Below, in pieces: positions 52,201 to 60,348 of a DNA stretch of 64,000 nt. The position numbers were made by a program, and so were the translations under genes. This stretch comes from Leucobacter aridicollis (GTDB taxonomy: Bacteria > Actinomycetota > Actinomycetes > Actinomycetales > Microbacteriaceae): positions 558,001 to 622,000 of the forward strand of contig NZ_CP075339.1 in assembly GCF_024399335.1 (NCBI RefSeq). Reading direction: 5' to 3'. The notes beneath the pieces are model-generated. The model saw only the letters and a list, made by a program, of their open reading frames with translations, had not been told where the DNA came from and searched no databases. How positions within the stretch are numbered: position 1 is the stretch's first letter; the number at the start of each line of letters is the position of its first letter.

Positions 52201-55200
52201 CGGTGCCGGGGTCGACGTGAGCTTCACCGTGCCCGCTGGGGTCAACGGGTTCACGGAAGAAACCGTTGTCGTCGTTCCGACTGACGCGAGCGGGGTCGCA
52301 AGCCTCGCGCTTGTCAGCTCTGTAGCTGGCGAGTATGTCTTCACTGCCGGACTCGGAGCTGAGCAGATCGGCGCAAGCGAGACGCGGGCGTGGACCGCGG
52401 CGGCAGCTGATACTGCGCATTCCGATTTCTCGGTGACGAGCGGGGTGAAGACTGCTGATGGGACCGCGCAGCACGTGTTGACTGCCGCGGTCGCGGATGA
52501 GTTTGACAACCCGGTTTCGGGTGAAGAAGTGACATTCACGCTCCCTGCGGGGGCTGAGTATGCGGGAACGACCGCGGGCACCTGGGTGTCAGGAACGACC
52601 GGAACGATTGTTGTTGCGACCGACGCTGCGGGTGCCGCGGCGATCGGGGTGACCTCGACGGCGGCAGCCACGTATTCGGTTGCCGGTGCGATCGGGGCCG
52701 GAGCGCTTCCGGGTTCGCCGGCCGATATCGAGTTCGGGGCTGGTGAGGTTGATGCTTCCGCTTCGAGCTGGGAGATCACGCCGGCTGGCCCGATTGCGGC
52801 TGGCGGGACCTACACGGTCACGGTGACCGCGAAGGATAGCTCGGGTAATCCTGTTGCCGGTGCTGACGTCGCGCTCACTCTTCCGGCCGATGTCACCATC
52901 GTTAGTGGCGGTGCTGCGACTGGAACTTCGGGTGCAGACGGCACTGTCGTTTTCGAGATCACGTCGACTGTGAAGGGCAGTCACGATGTCTCTGCAACGA
53001 TCGGTGGTGACCCGGTTGGTGGGGCAGGGGCTGGTACCAAGTCTGTCGAGTTCACCGCGGCGGCAGCTGATACTGCGCATTCCGATTTCTCGGTGACGAG
53101 CGGGGTGAAGACTGCTGATGGGACCGCGCAGCACGTGTTGACTGCCGCGGTCGCGGATGAGTTTGACAACCCGGTTTCGGGTGAAGAAGTGACATTCACG
53201 CTCCCTGCGGGGGCTGAGTATGCGGGAACGACCGCGGGCACCTGGGTGTCAGGAACGACCGGAACGATTGTTGTTGCGACCGACGCTGCGGGTGCCGCGG
53301 CGATCGGGGTGACCTCGACGGCGGCAGCCACGTATTCGGTTGCCGGTGCGATCGGGGCCGGAGCGCTTCCGGGTTCGCCGGCCGATATCGAGTTCGGGGC
53401 TGGTGAGGTTGATGCTTCCGCTTCGAGCTGGGAGATCACGCCGGCTGGCCCGATTGCGGCTGGTGGAACGTACACGGTCACGGTGACCGCGAAGGATAGC
53501 TCGGGTAATCCTGTTGCCGGTGCTGACGTCGCGCTCACTCTTCCGGCCGATGTCACCATCGTTAGTGGCGGTGCTGCGACTGGAACTTCGGGTGCAGACG
53601 GCACTGTCGTTTTCGAGATCACGTCGACTGTGAAGGGCAGTCACGATGTCTCTGCAACGATCGGTGGTGACCCGGTTGGTGGGGCAGGGGCTGGTACCAA
53701 GTCTGTCGAGTTCACCGCGGCGGCACCTGACGCTTCTCAGTCAGCCATGACCGCAACTACTGGTGTCGTTACCGCGGATGGTACCGCGAGTCACAAGGCG
53801 ACAGCGACAGTCAAGGACAGCTACGGAAATACTGTCGGAGCCGGTGTCACGGTGACGTTCACCTTCCCGGCGGACGTTGTGGGGGCCGGTGGCGCCTCGC
53901 CGCAGACAGTCGTCACGGACGCCGACGGAAAAGCAGCGCTTCAGCTGACCTCTGTGGTCGCCGGCACGTACGAGGTCGCGGCCACGATCGACGTTGCCGG
54001 CACGGCGACAGCGATCTCAGGATCGCCCGTGTCAGTTGAGTTCGGATCAGGCGGGGCTTCGGCAGCGAACTCCACCTGGGAGATCACTCCGGCTTACGGA
54101 ACTGTGGCAGCCGGCGGCACCTACACCGCCAAAGTGACTGTGCGCGACGCGACTGACAACCTCGTCGAGGGTGAAGTCGTCACGTTTGAATTCCCCTCAG
54201 GCGTGAACGGGACTGGCGTGACGAGCGGGACAGCGACAACAGGCGCAGACGGTGTAGCCTCGTTCGAGCTCACCTCTGAGACAGCATGGGTTGACTTCCC
54301 AATCGCTGCACTCGTCGCAGGAACTGCTGTAGACCCAGCGACGATCCCGATCCAGTTCACTGCTGGCTCAGCGAGCCTCGAAACCTCGACGATTGTGGTC
54401 GATCCCACAACCATAGACGTCGGGTCTGAGCCGCCGGGGACCGCAACGGTCACCGTGCAGCTCAAGGATGCCTTCGGCAACGATGTCCACGACAACACTG
54501 CGACTGTCGTCATCGAGACGAGCGTAGGTACGATCACCGCGACGGCTGCTGCCGGGTCTGACACAGGCAGCTACACGGCTGAACTCTCGGGCACGACGGC
54601 TGACCTGGTAGACGGTCAGGCAACCACTGCTGATCTCTCGTTCACGGTTGACGGAGCGGAAGCAACTGCAACCGCAAGTGCGAAGCTCATCGACGATACG
54701 GCCCCGCTCGCGCCCACGGTCGACTCGACCGATGGTGGCGTGGTGACCGGTACCGCCGAACCCGGATCGACGGTTGTCATTCGTGACCCAGATACGGGCG
54801 ACGTGCTGTGCGAGACGACGGCTGACCCGACAACTGGTGCCTTTGCGTGTGGCTCGGCAGACCAGCCGCTTCCACCAGGCAAGCACGAGGTTGTCGCAGT
54901 GGACCCGGGAGGCAACGAGTCTCCGTCAACGCCCATTACAGTGGCAAAGCCCCCCGTCGTCGATTCGACTGATGGTGGTGTCGTGACTGGTGAGGGTGAG
55001 CCTGGTGACACGATCGAGGTGCGCGATCCCGATACTGGCGAGGTGCTGTGCTCCACCGTTGTGAAGCCTGACGGCACATTCGAGTGTGGCCCGATTGAGG
55101 GCGGCGGCGACCTGGAGGTCGTGCAGATCGATCCGGAGGGGAACGAGTCGGCCCCGATTGAGATCACGGTGACGAAGCCGCCGAAGGTTGACTCCACCGA

Positions 55201-57421
55201 CGGTGGTGTGATCACCGGTGAGGGTGAGCCTGGTGACACGATCGAGGTCCGCGATCCCGATACTGGCGAGGTGCTGTGCTCCACCGTTGTGAAGCCTGAC
55301 GGCACATTCGAGTGTGGCCCGATTGAGGGCGGCGGCGACCTGGAGGTCGTGCAGATCGATCCGGAGGGGAACGAGTCGGCCCCGATTGAGATCACGGTGA
55401 CGAAGCCGCCGAAGGTTGACTCCACCGACGGTGGTGTGATCACCGGTGAGGGTGAGCCCGGCGACACGATCGAGGTCCGCGATCCGGACACGGGCGAGGT
55501 GCTGTGCTCCACCGTTGTGAAGCCTGACGGCACATTCGAGTGCGGCCCGATTGAGGGCGGCGGCGACCTGGAGGTTGTGCAGATTGACCCGGATGGGAAC
55601 GAGTCGGCGCCGATTGAGATCACGGTGACGAAGCCGCCGAAGGTTGACTCCACCGACGGTGGTGTGATCACCGGTGAGGGTGAGCCCGGCGACACGATCG
55701 AGGTCCGCGATCCGGACACGGGCGAGGTGCTGTGCTCCACCGTTGTGAAGCCTGACGGCACATTCGAGTGTGGCCCGATTGAGGGCGGCGGCGACCTGGA
55801 GGTCGTGCAGATCGATCCGGAGGGGAACGAGTCGGCCCCGATTGAGATCACGGTGACGAAGCCGCCGAAGGTTGACTCCACCGACGGTGGTGTGATCACC
55901 GGTGAGGGTGAGCCCGGCGACACGATCGAGGTCCGCGATCCGGACACGGGCGAGGTGCTGTGCTCCACCGTTGTGAAGCCTGACGGCACATTCGAGTGCG
56001 GCCCGATTGAGGGCGGCGGCGACCTGGAGGTTGTGCAGATTGACCCGGATGGGAACGAGTCGGCGCCGATTGAGATCACGGTGACGAAGCCGCCGAAGGT
56101 TGACTCCACCGACGGTGGTGTGATCACCGGTGAGGGTGAGCCCGGCGACACGATCGAGGTCCGCGATCCGGACACGGGCGAGGTGCTGTGCTCCACCGTT
56201 GTGAAGCCTGACGGCACATTCGAGTGTGGCCCGATTGAGGGCGGCGGCGACCTGGAGGTTGTGCAGATCGACCCCGATGGGAACGAGTCCGCTCCGATCG
56301 AGATCACGGTGACGAAGCCACCGAAGGTTGACTCCACCGATGGTGGTGTCGTGACCGGTGAGGGTGAGCCTGGTGACACGATCGAGGTGCGTGACCCGGA
56401 CACTGGTGAGGTGCTCTGCTCGACGACGGTGAAGCCTGACGGGTCGTTCGAGTGTGGCCCGATTAAGGGCGGCGGCGACCTGGAGGTTGTGCAGATTGAC
56501 CCGGATGGGAACGAGTCGGCGCCGATTGAGATCACGGTGACGAAGCCGCCGAAGGTTGACTCCACCGACGGTGGTGTCGTGACTGGTGAGGGTGAGCCTG
56601 GTGACACGATCGAGGTCCGCGATCCGGACACGGGTGAGGTGCTGTGTTCCACGACGGTGAAGCCTGACGGCACCTTCGAATGTGGCCCGATCGGTGACGG
56701 CTCATTTGAAGTTGTGCAGATCGATCCAGACGGCAACGAGTCGGCCCCGGTGCAGGTCATCGTGGATACAACTCCGCCGGCGCCCCCAGTTGTCAACCCG
56801 ACTGACGGCAAGACTGTCGGCGGCACCGCTGAGCCGGGGTCAACAGTGACAGTGAAGGATAAGGACGGCAACGTCGTCTGTGAGACTGTCGCAGCGGCAG
56901 ATGGCAAGTGGAGCTGCACGCTCGAGCCACCTGTGCAGCCGGGCACGTCACTGTCAGTCACCGCTACGGATTCGCACGGCAACGTTTCGGAGCCGACAGT
57001 GATCCAGGTCGGCAGCCCCTGGATGGAGCTGTCAGCCAAGACGCTGAAGCGCGGCGAGACTCTCGTCATCACTGGCCACTGGTTCGCGCCTGGCGAGAGT
57101 GTCGCGGGGTCGATCAAATCTGAAACCGTCGAGCTCGGTACTCAGGTCGCGAACGAGAACGGCGAGGTTGTGTTCGAATTCAAGATCCCAGCTGACTTCG
57201 AACTCGGCGACCACACCGCGTTCCTTGACGGGGCAGACTCCGAGCTCCTGCAGCTCCCGTTCGAGGTTGTTGCGGTGACGCCGCCGAAGCCTGACCCGGG
57301 CCTGCCGGGCACTGGCGGACAGCTGCCGTTCATCGGCGGCGCGGCGGCACTCCTGCTTCTCGCAGGCGGCGCGACTGCTCTCATCCTCCGGAGGCGGTCG
57401 GGTGCACGGGAATCGGCCTAG
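49268..57421 (+). CDS. Giant LPXTG-anchored surface protein with Ig-like repeats
   Basis: A 2717-residue secreted protein, GTG start in a 4-bp overlap. Arg-rich N-terminus and signal segment (about 28-58, ending PALAAG). Residues 60-395 form a domain I do not recognise, then a CnaB-like unit (about 400-460) and a GEVED domain ending GEVEDYDV near 703. From about 835 to 1790 lie invasin/Big-1-like beta domains, including two 220-residue copies (1043-1262, 1263-1482). Eight 76-residue repeats occupy 1895-2500, flanked by two divergent relatives. LPGTG at 2679, a hydrophobic helix and RRRSGARESA form the sortase signal. Likely adhesin or cell-surface stalk. Confidence 0.9.
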   Translation: MRITHSAGTQSSGHPHRRREQRARTRRQRLAGVIVAALLGTSAAAFGPLAVASPALAAGTPHGEVVGIVEWPADADLHAGGVWGGGDFNLIVGTTGTPTTAIKRFNVNAAGGPTGTRNSYNLGVSAHAVNPGIYATAGLNLGGRSAASPEALAHYGFANTVWVDWSPSTDNGSGEKGKTYSIEIPSPTVAEANAAGKPIHRDFTNSSCGMEVNPYTSELVILNNCTANENRVQYLVLNPGPDGDPLTMEDNSFDWFVANPLTANGGAVSDMTIDALGNVYNFLSPAVGSGSIVRTDAQTGAVATVGTWNQGPSEPTGIYEWVSLAFLDGKMVVPTGNINSGQKLFAVDPLTGKAEAIPGYTPGLLNRNYVNYDGAGVEGAVGLQGKVVDVNGTGLANQTVAIYQDNGDGTATLQGSRPTDANGEYAALLNWSNGVGYVRVVQPQLTTGAGATAEAKNGEVVAAEVATLVNDNTNSIEVLNEGNNGVNPPLGTPLTTTISVADTDDLVKITGNNASVFYTADFTVAFAGSTADLSRNSLLSTDATAGNGPQHLNVAGDSSGDLRLGATNGEYTVGATDNSHASDDGVFLNLAGDTPLAKDQLFASGQTYPMRAVSEGAQAANAKVGAWLSAAGAQNANPRGAFGDGVFGTGATVDFDLVFPSTAGFSTLRVNSSLADVTKPDNTLGEYAATAATSGTKPWTTPGEVEDYDVKTVSSVVRVSAESSVTGSYAYTLTGVSTTAPSTTTAEVVVSDAGETTPSSTVHEGTVGTDVVVSPTATPAGTVLKSAKIINALTGDEIGEATFTSAGVVTIPGTAVTMGSDIRVILTYSEDPSAEDSTLELAPATAEANGTSSITATVTVVGGVSGEPLAGQVVKIVADPANADVTVSNVTDNGDGTYTATITSSVPGTYPIAATVEIAGSDEAVSGSPADAVFTAGAPSATESVWEIDKTGPLQAGSGAGSTYTATATVKDATGNAVGAGVDVSFTVPAGVNGFTEETVVVVPTDASGVASLALVSSVAGEYVFTAGLGAEQIGASETRAWTAAAADTAHSDFSVTSGVKTADGTAQHVLTAAVADEFDNPVSGEEVTFTLPAGAEYAGTTAGTWVSGTTGTIVVATDAAGAAAIGVTSTAAATYSVAGAIGAGALPGSPADIEFGAGEVDASASSWEITPAGPIAAGGTYTVTVTAKDSSGNPVAGADVALTLPADVTIVSGGAATGTSGADGTVVFEITSTVKGSHDVSATIGGDPVGGAGAGTKSVEFTAAAADTAHSDFSVTSGVKTADGTAQHVLTAAVADEFDNPVSGEEVTFTLPAGAEYAGTTAGTWVSGTTGTIVVATDAAGAAAIGVTSTAAATYSVAGAIGAGALPGSPADIEFGAGEVDASASSWEITPAGPIAAGGTYTVTVTAKDSSGNPVAGADVALTLPADVTIVSGGAATGTSGADGTVVFEITSTVKGSHDVSATIGGDPVGGAGAGTKSVEFTAAAPDASQSAMTATTGVVTADGTASHKATATVKDSYGNTVGAGVTVTFTFPADVVGAGGASPQTVVTDADGKAALQLTSVVAGTYEVAATIDVAGTATAISGSPVSVEFGSGGASAANSTWEITPAYGTVAAGGTYTAKVTVRDATDNLVEGEVVTFEFPSGVNGTGVTSGTATTGADGVASFELTSETAWVDFPIAALVAGTAVDPATIPIQFTAGSASLETSTIVVDPTTIDVGSEPPGTATVTVQLKDAFGNDVHDNTATVVIETSVGTITATAAAGSDTGSYTAELSGTTADLVDGQATTADLSFTVDGAEATATASAKLIDDTAPLAPTVDSTDGGVVTGTAEPGSTVVIRDPDTGDVLCETTADPTTGAFACGSADQPLPPGKHEVVAVDPGGNESPSTPITVAKPPVVDSTDGGVVTGEGEPGDTIEVRDPDTGEVLCSTVVKPDGTFECGPIEGGGDLEVVQIDPEGNESAPIEITVTKPPKVDSTDGGVITGEGEPGDTIEVRDPDTGEVLCSTVVKPDGTFECGPIEGGGDLEVVQIDPEGNESAPIEITVTKPPKVDSTDGGVITGEGEPGDTIEVRDPDTGEVLCSTVVKPDGTFECGPIEGGGDLEVVQIDPDGNESAPIEITVTKPPKVDSTDGGVITGEGEPGDTIEVRDPDTGEVLCSTVVKPDGTFECGPIEGGGDLEVVQIDPEGNESAPIEITVTKPPKVDSTDGGVITGEGEPGDTIEVRDPDTGEVLCSTVVKPDGTFECGPIEGGGDLEVVQIDPDGNESAPIEITVTKPPKVDSTDGGVITGEGEPGDTIEVRDPDTGEVLCSTVVKPDGTFECGPIEGGGDLEVVQIDPDGNESAPIEITVTKPPKVDSTDGGVVTGEGEPGDTIEVRDPDTGEVLCSTTVKPDGSFECGPIKGGGDLEVVQIDPDGNESAPIEITVTKPPKVDSTDGGVVTGEGEPGDTIEVRDPDTGEVLCSTTVKPDGTFECGPIGDGSFEVVQIDPDGNESAPVQVIVDTTPPAPPVVNPTDGKTVGGTAEPGSTVTVKDKDGNVVCETVAAADGKWSCTLEPPVQPGTSLSVTATDSHGNVSEPTVIQVGSPWMELSAKTLKRGETLVITGHWFAPGESVAGSIKSETVELGTQVANENGEVVFEFKIPADFELGDHTAFLDGADSELLQLPFEVVAVTPPKPDPGLPGTGGQLPFIGGAAALLLLAGGATALILRRRSGARESA
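52394..53713. repeat. 660-bp tandem duplication inside the giant gene
   Basis: Copy 1 is 52394-53053, copy 2 is 53054-53713. Line-by-line reading finds only three differences, all near 52804-52810 versus 53464-53470 and all synonymous. A partial third unit starts with the same 18 bases at 53714 before diverging. Confidence 0.95.
54950..56767. repeat. Eight 228-bp repeats in the giant gene
   Basis: Units begin at 54950, 55178, 55406, 55634, 55862, 56090, 56318 and 56546; the last is 222 bp. Each encodes PP(K/V)VDSTDGGV(I/V)TG, EPGDTIEVRDPDTGEVLCST, DG(T/S)FECGPI and IDP(E/D)GNESAP, with Cys at unit positions 34 and 46. Units are mosaics at DNA level: unit 4 matches unit 3 in its first half and unit 2 in its second. 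Confidence 0.95.
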
Positions 57422-57426
57422 GAAGT

Positions 57427-57469
57427 AAGATGCGCAGCGTCGGAACACTGTTCCGACGCTGCGCATCTT
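57427..57469. terminator. Bidirectional terminator between giant gene and luxS
   Basis: Perfect 20-bp arms (57427-57446 and 57450-57469) around ACT, AAGATG / CATCTT at the outer ends. Confidence 0.85.
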
Positions 57470-57520
57470 GCTGCCAGTGGGGGAGCGGGTCGCCACTCAC
57501 CGCGGCCGCGCGCGTGCTGG

Positions 57521-58012
57521 TTACGCGATGACGCTGCGGTCGAACGCGTCGACGCTGATGCCCTGTTCGAGCACCTGCTTCGACCATTCCTTGGCAGAGT
57601 GCAGGCTGTGATCTCGGTAGTTGCCGCAGCTCTCGGCGGTGGTGCCAGGCACGTCTTCCCACTCGACCTTCTCGACGAGGTCGGTCAGCGAGGACTTGAT
57701 AGCCGACGCGACCTCCGCTGAGCTTGGCTCACCCCACACGATCATGTGGAAGCCCGTCCGGCAGCCGAAGGGCGAAATGTCGATGAGGCCGTCGAACCGT
57801 GTGCGCAGGAGCGCGGCGATTGTGTGCTCGATGGTGTGGAGACCGGCTGTCGGGATCTCGCCGGCGTTTGGCTGCACGAGGCGAATGTCAAAGTTCGAGA
57901 TCGCGTCGCCCTTCGGGCCGCGTTCGACGCCGATGAGTCTGACGTACGGCGCGAGCACCTTCGTGTGGTCAAGGGCGAAACTCTCTACTGCGGCAAGCTC
58001 AACGTCACTCAT
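57521..58012 (-). CDS. luxS: S-ribosylhomocysteine lyase
   Basis: Iron/zinc enzyme splitting S-ribosylhomocysteine to homocysteine and DPD, the AI-2 precursor. Metal ligands in [17 protein letters not shown] and [17 protein letters not shown]; the catalytic Cys in [15 protein letters not shown]. Length 163 residues is typical. A TACACT box sits 6 nt before the ATG on the minus strand, confirming the start. It completes the nucleosidase-LuxS route with the gene at 58853. Confidence 0.97.
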   Translation of the reverse strand: MSDVELAAVESFALDHTKVLAPYVRLIGVERGPKGDAISNFDIRLVQPNAGEIPTAGLHTIEHTIAALLRTRFDGLIDISPFGCRTGFHMIVWGEPSSAEVASAIKSSLTDLVEKVEWEDVPGTTAESCGNYRDHSLHSAKEWSKQVLEQGISVDAFDRSVIA

Positions 58013-58018
58013 GCCGCA

Positions 58019-58024
58019 AGTGTA
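58019..58024 (-). promoter_or_regulatory. -10 box for leaderless luxS
   Basis: TACACT on the minus strand, 6 nt before ATG 58012. Confidence 0.6.
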
Positions 58025-58105
58025 GCCTCGCGGGTGGGGCGCGCAGCCGAATGTGACGCGCAGCTACGGGGCGACCGGAGTAGCACCCAGGAGGTGGGAA
58101 CGCAC

Positions 58106-58140
58106 ATGCCCCGCCGATCCGGTCAGGATCGACGGGGCAT
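58106..58140 (-). terminator. Terminator after the 87-residue protein gene
   Basis: 15-bp arms (58106-58120, 58126-58140) with one mismatch, GGTCA loop. Placed between two minus-strand genes, so it probably isolates luxS from the gene upstream. Confidence 0.7.
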
Positions 58141-58201
58141 TTCAAGCGGTTGCGCGGCTACGCGGCTGCGTCGCTACACGACCGGTGGTTGATCGGCTCG
58201 A

Positions 58202-58465
58202 CTACGCGGCGCGGCTGAGCGCGATGCGCGCGTTGGTGCCGGCTGCTTCGACAGCGACGTCCCAGCCTGCCTTGTCCAGTCGGACGAGGTCACGGCGGGC
58301 GTCTGCGAGTGTGTCGGTCTCGACAACGTAGAGCGTGCGGCCCGCGCTGCGGTACACGGAGCGGTGTTGTGCCCACGCGGGAATCCGCATCTTTGCGCCT
58401 TCGCCGAGCGAGTGGTACGGAGTACGCGGCGCTGGGCGGATGGGGGTGATGTTCTGCGTATGCAT
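58202..58465 (-). CDS. Small basic protein, unknown
   Basis: An 87-residue protein starting at ATG 58465, which has AAAGGACC upstream; the longer open frame has no start signal. It contains PAWAQHRSVYRSAGRTLYVV and DTLADARRDLVRLDKAGWDV, giving a predicted beta-alpha-beta arrangement with no signal or membrane segment. No family recognised. Confidence 0.6.
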   Translation of the reverse strand: MHTQNITPIRPAPRTPYHSLGEGAKMRIPAWAQHRSVYRSAGRTLYVVETDTLADARRDLVRLDKAGWDVAVEAAGTNARIALSRAA

Positions 58466-58852
58466 AGTGATAGGTCCTTTCGAAGCCGCGTAGTCGTCAT
58501 GACGAGCGGCGGTAATGAGCACGCTGTGCTGAGTGCAGACACATGTGCGTGCTTGGCCTCGATTGAGGCGGTCGATCCATGCGGATCTTGGTGAGCTGCT
58601 GCGCACTTCGCTGGAATGAAGACTGGCCCTGCACTGGACGAAATCGCGGTCGCTTGCAAGCTCTGTTGAATATCTTAGAACAAGTCTTCGAAAAACACCA
58701 GTGATGATTTCGCTTCGCTTGCGCAGCCCGCGCAAATCAGCGGCTGACTTTGCGCGATAGCCTTGGTTTCCGGGGCTTGCGATCGCGCCTGAGAGCACCG
58801 CTCGAAGCCCCCGCGCTGCAGCGTTTCGCCGCTTTGACTATGAGGAGACTTC
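58466..58852. other. 387-bp divergent gap, no gene seen
   Basis: Lies between the small minus-strand gene and the nucleosidase. An AT-rich patch at 58665-58700 (TTGAATATCTTAGAAC) is the likely promoter zone; no RNA gene or repeat was recognised. An AGGAG lies 8 nt before ATG 58853. Confidence 0.5.
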
Positions 58853-59407
58853 ATGACAGCCAACCGTACCTTGCTCGTGTTTGCCCACGGTGACGAGGCG
58901 TCTGCCTTCGCTGACGTGCCGCACCTGGTGACCGGCGTCGGCAAGATCAATGCTGCTGTGTCGCTCGCCAAGGAGCTTAGCGTCGGCGACGTGGGGCGCG
59001 TCGTCGTGCTCGGAACCGCAGGCGTCGTTGGGGAGGACACAGATCGGCTGTCTCTCGACACTGTGTACCAGGTGACCGCGCTCGTGCAGCACGACTTTTC
59101 GTTGCCGTCTGCGACTCTCATTCCGGGTGGGGATGTGCTGCTTGAGGAGACCGCCACCATGGCGACTGGGGACCAGTTTGTGAAGGACGACGCGCAGCGT
59201 GCCCACATTGCCGGCCTCGGTGCTCAACTCGTCGACATGGAGGGGTATGCCTACGGGGCACTGTGCGCCCGGTTTGAGGTGCCGCTGCAGGTGTTTAAGG
59301 TTCCGTCCGACTTTGCTGACAGCTCGACTACCGACGAGGAGTGGGACGAGATTGTTTTCACGAAGAGCCGCCAGCTGCGCGCGTTCTGGGAGGACCGTCT
59401 GCGCTAG
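58853..59407 (+). CDS. 5'-methylthioadenosine/S-adenosylhomocysteine nucleosidase-like protein
   Basis: Removes adenine from SAH or methylthioadenosine, making S-ribosylhomocysteine for LuxS. The 184-residue protein is shorter than Escherichia coli Pfs (232) but keeps the core: TLLVFAHGDEASAF (Glu equivalent to Glu12), LVTGVGKINAAVSLA, RVVVLGTAGVVG, VDMEGYAYGALCARF (substrate Glu) and KVPSDFADSS (catalytic Asp). AGGAG ribosome binding site. Specificity is inferred from the fold and the nearby luxS. Confidence 0.85.
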   Translation: MTANRTLLVFAHGDEASAFADVPHLVTGVGKINAAVSLAKELSVGDVGRVVVLGTAGVVGEDTDRLSLDTVYQVTALVQHDFSLPSATLIPGGDVLLEETATMATGDQFVKDDAQRAHIAGLGAQLVDMEGYAYGALCARFEVPLQVFKVPSDFADSSTTDEEWDEIVFTKSRQLRAFWEDRLR

Positions 59408-59479
59408 GCGCCAAACCGCACGCCCATATGCGGGTTCCACGGCTGCCTGGTCCGCGAGGGCTGGCACCCGGTCAAGCGG

Positions 59480-59749
59480 TCATGCGTGCAACTGGTTGGG
59501 GGCGAGTGGGCGCAGTTCGACCCGATGCGCGCCGCAGCGAGCGCAGCGCACGTAGCGCACGATGCCCTCTGACGTCGAATGGTGCGACTCCGTGCGCCAC
59601 GAGTGTTCGTGTGCGCGGCGGGCTTGTTCGGCTGTGTGCGAGGTCTGTGGGGCGCCTGAGCCGTTGGCGACAGGTTGAGTGCCAGGTTCGGCGGAAGTCG
59701 CGTGCGGGGTGGTACCGGGCTGGCGAGTGATTGGTGCGGTGGTGCTCAT
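59480..59749 (-). CDS. Small zinc-ribbon-like protein
   Basis: An 89-residue protein with a disordered Thr/Pro/Ala-rich first half and a conserved end HEHSWRTESHHSTSEGIVRY followed by VRCARCGAHRVEL. The CxxC plus nearby His residues suggest one metal site. ATG 59749 has a CACGCT box 6 nt upstream, a weak match to the leaderless pattern. Divergent from the CGNR gene 25 bp away. Confidence 0.62.
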   Translation of the reverse strand: MSTTAPITRQPGTTPHATSAEPGTQPVANGSGAPQTSHTAEQARRAHEHSWRTESHHSTSEGIVRYVRCARCGAHRVELRPLAPNQLHA

Positions 59750-59774
59750 GAGACAAGCGTGATGTAATGCCCTT

Positions 59775-60290
59775 ATGCATCTCAACCCTTACGGCACCTA
59801 CGCTGTGCTGCTCGCGGCTTCGCTCGCCAACGACTGGCCGGTGGATCGCTCAGGGATCGAGGAGCGAACGCGCGAGTTCGGCATGACGATGCGCTTCGCC
59901 GTGGATGACGGAGACCATGCAGCGGTACGTGCCGTGATCGATGAATGGCTCAGAGTTGTCGACGCCGAGAACCCAGAGCGCCGCGCCGAGATTCTCAATC
60001 GGCAGATGGCCGACGCGGCCGCGTTTCCGCAGCTCGTGAACCACGACGGCGAGGGCTGGCACCTCCACTACCGCGACGACAGGCAATCACTCCCAGGGGT
60101 ACTGCGCTCAGTGATCCCTGTCGGAACGGCCCTGCATCTCACGACGCGCGGAGTCACCCGACTTGGACGATGCGCGGCGGAACCGTGCACCCACGTGGTC
60201 GTCGATGTGACCCGCAATGGCAGGCAGCGCTACTGCTCGGTGCGGTGCGCAAACCGCGCGGCGGTTCGGCGGCATCGCGCCCGCGGCTAA
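59775..60290 (+). CDS. CGNR zinc-finger / ABATE domain protein
   Basis: Putative stress-type transcriptional regulator, 171 residues. An all-helical N-terminal ABATE-like region (LNPYGTYAVLLAASLANDWP, then VIDEWLRVVDAENPERRAEI) leads to a C-terminal zinc finger: RCAAEPCTHVVVDVTRNGRQ followed by RYCSVRCANRAAVRRHR, in which the CGNR motif is replaced by CANR. Target genes unknown. Confidence 0.85.
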   Translation: MHLNPYGTYAVLLAASLANDWPVDRSGIEERTREFGMTMRFAVDDGDHAAVRAVIDEWLRVVDAENPERRAEILNRQMADAAAFPQLVNHDGEGWHLHYRDDRQSLPGVLRSVIPVGTALHLTTRGVTRLGRCAAEPCTHVVVDVTRNGRQRYCSVRCANRAAVRRHRARG

Positions 60291-60348
60291 ACCCGGCGCA
60301 CGTAGCTAGCGAAGGATCTGCCGATGGCACACCGTGCTCCGGCCGCAG

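Noticed and set aside
52394..56767. CRISPR-like array
   Set aside because: Repeats are in-frame, contiguous, 228 or 660 bp long and without spacers; no cas genes are present.
54616..57117. An 833-codon open frame on the minus strand inside the giant gene
   Set aside because: It is open because the 228-bp repeats are a multiple of three; it has no start signal, and codon bias fits the plus-strand gene.
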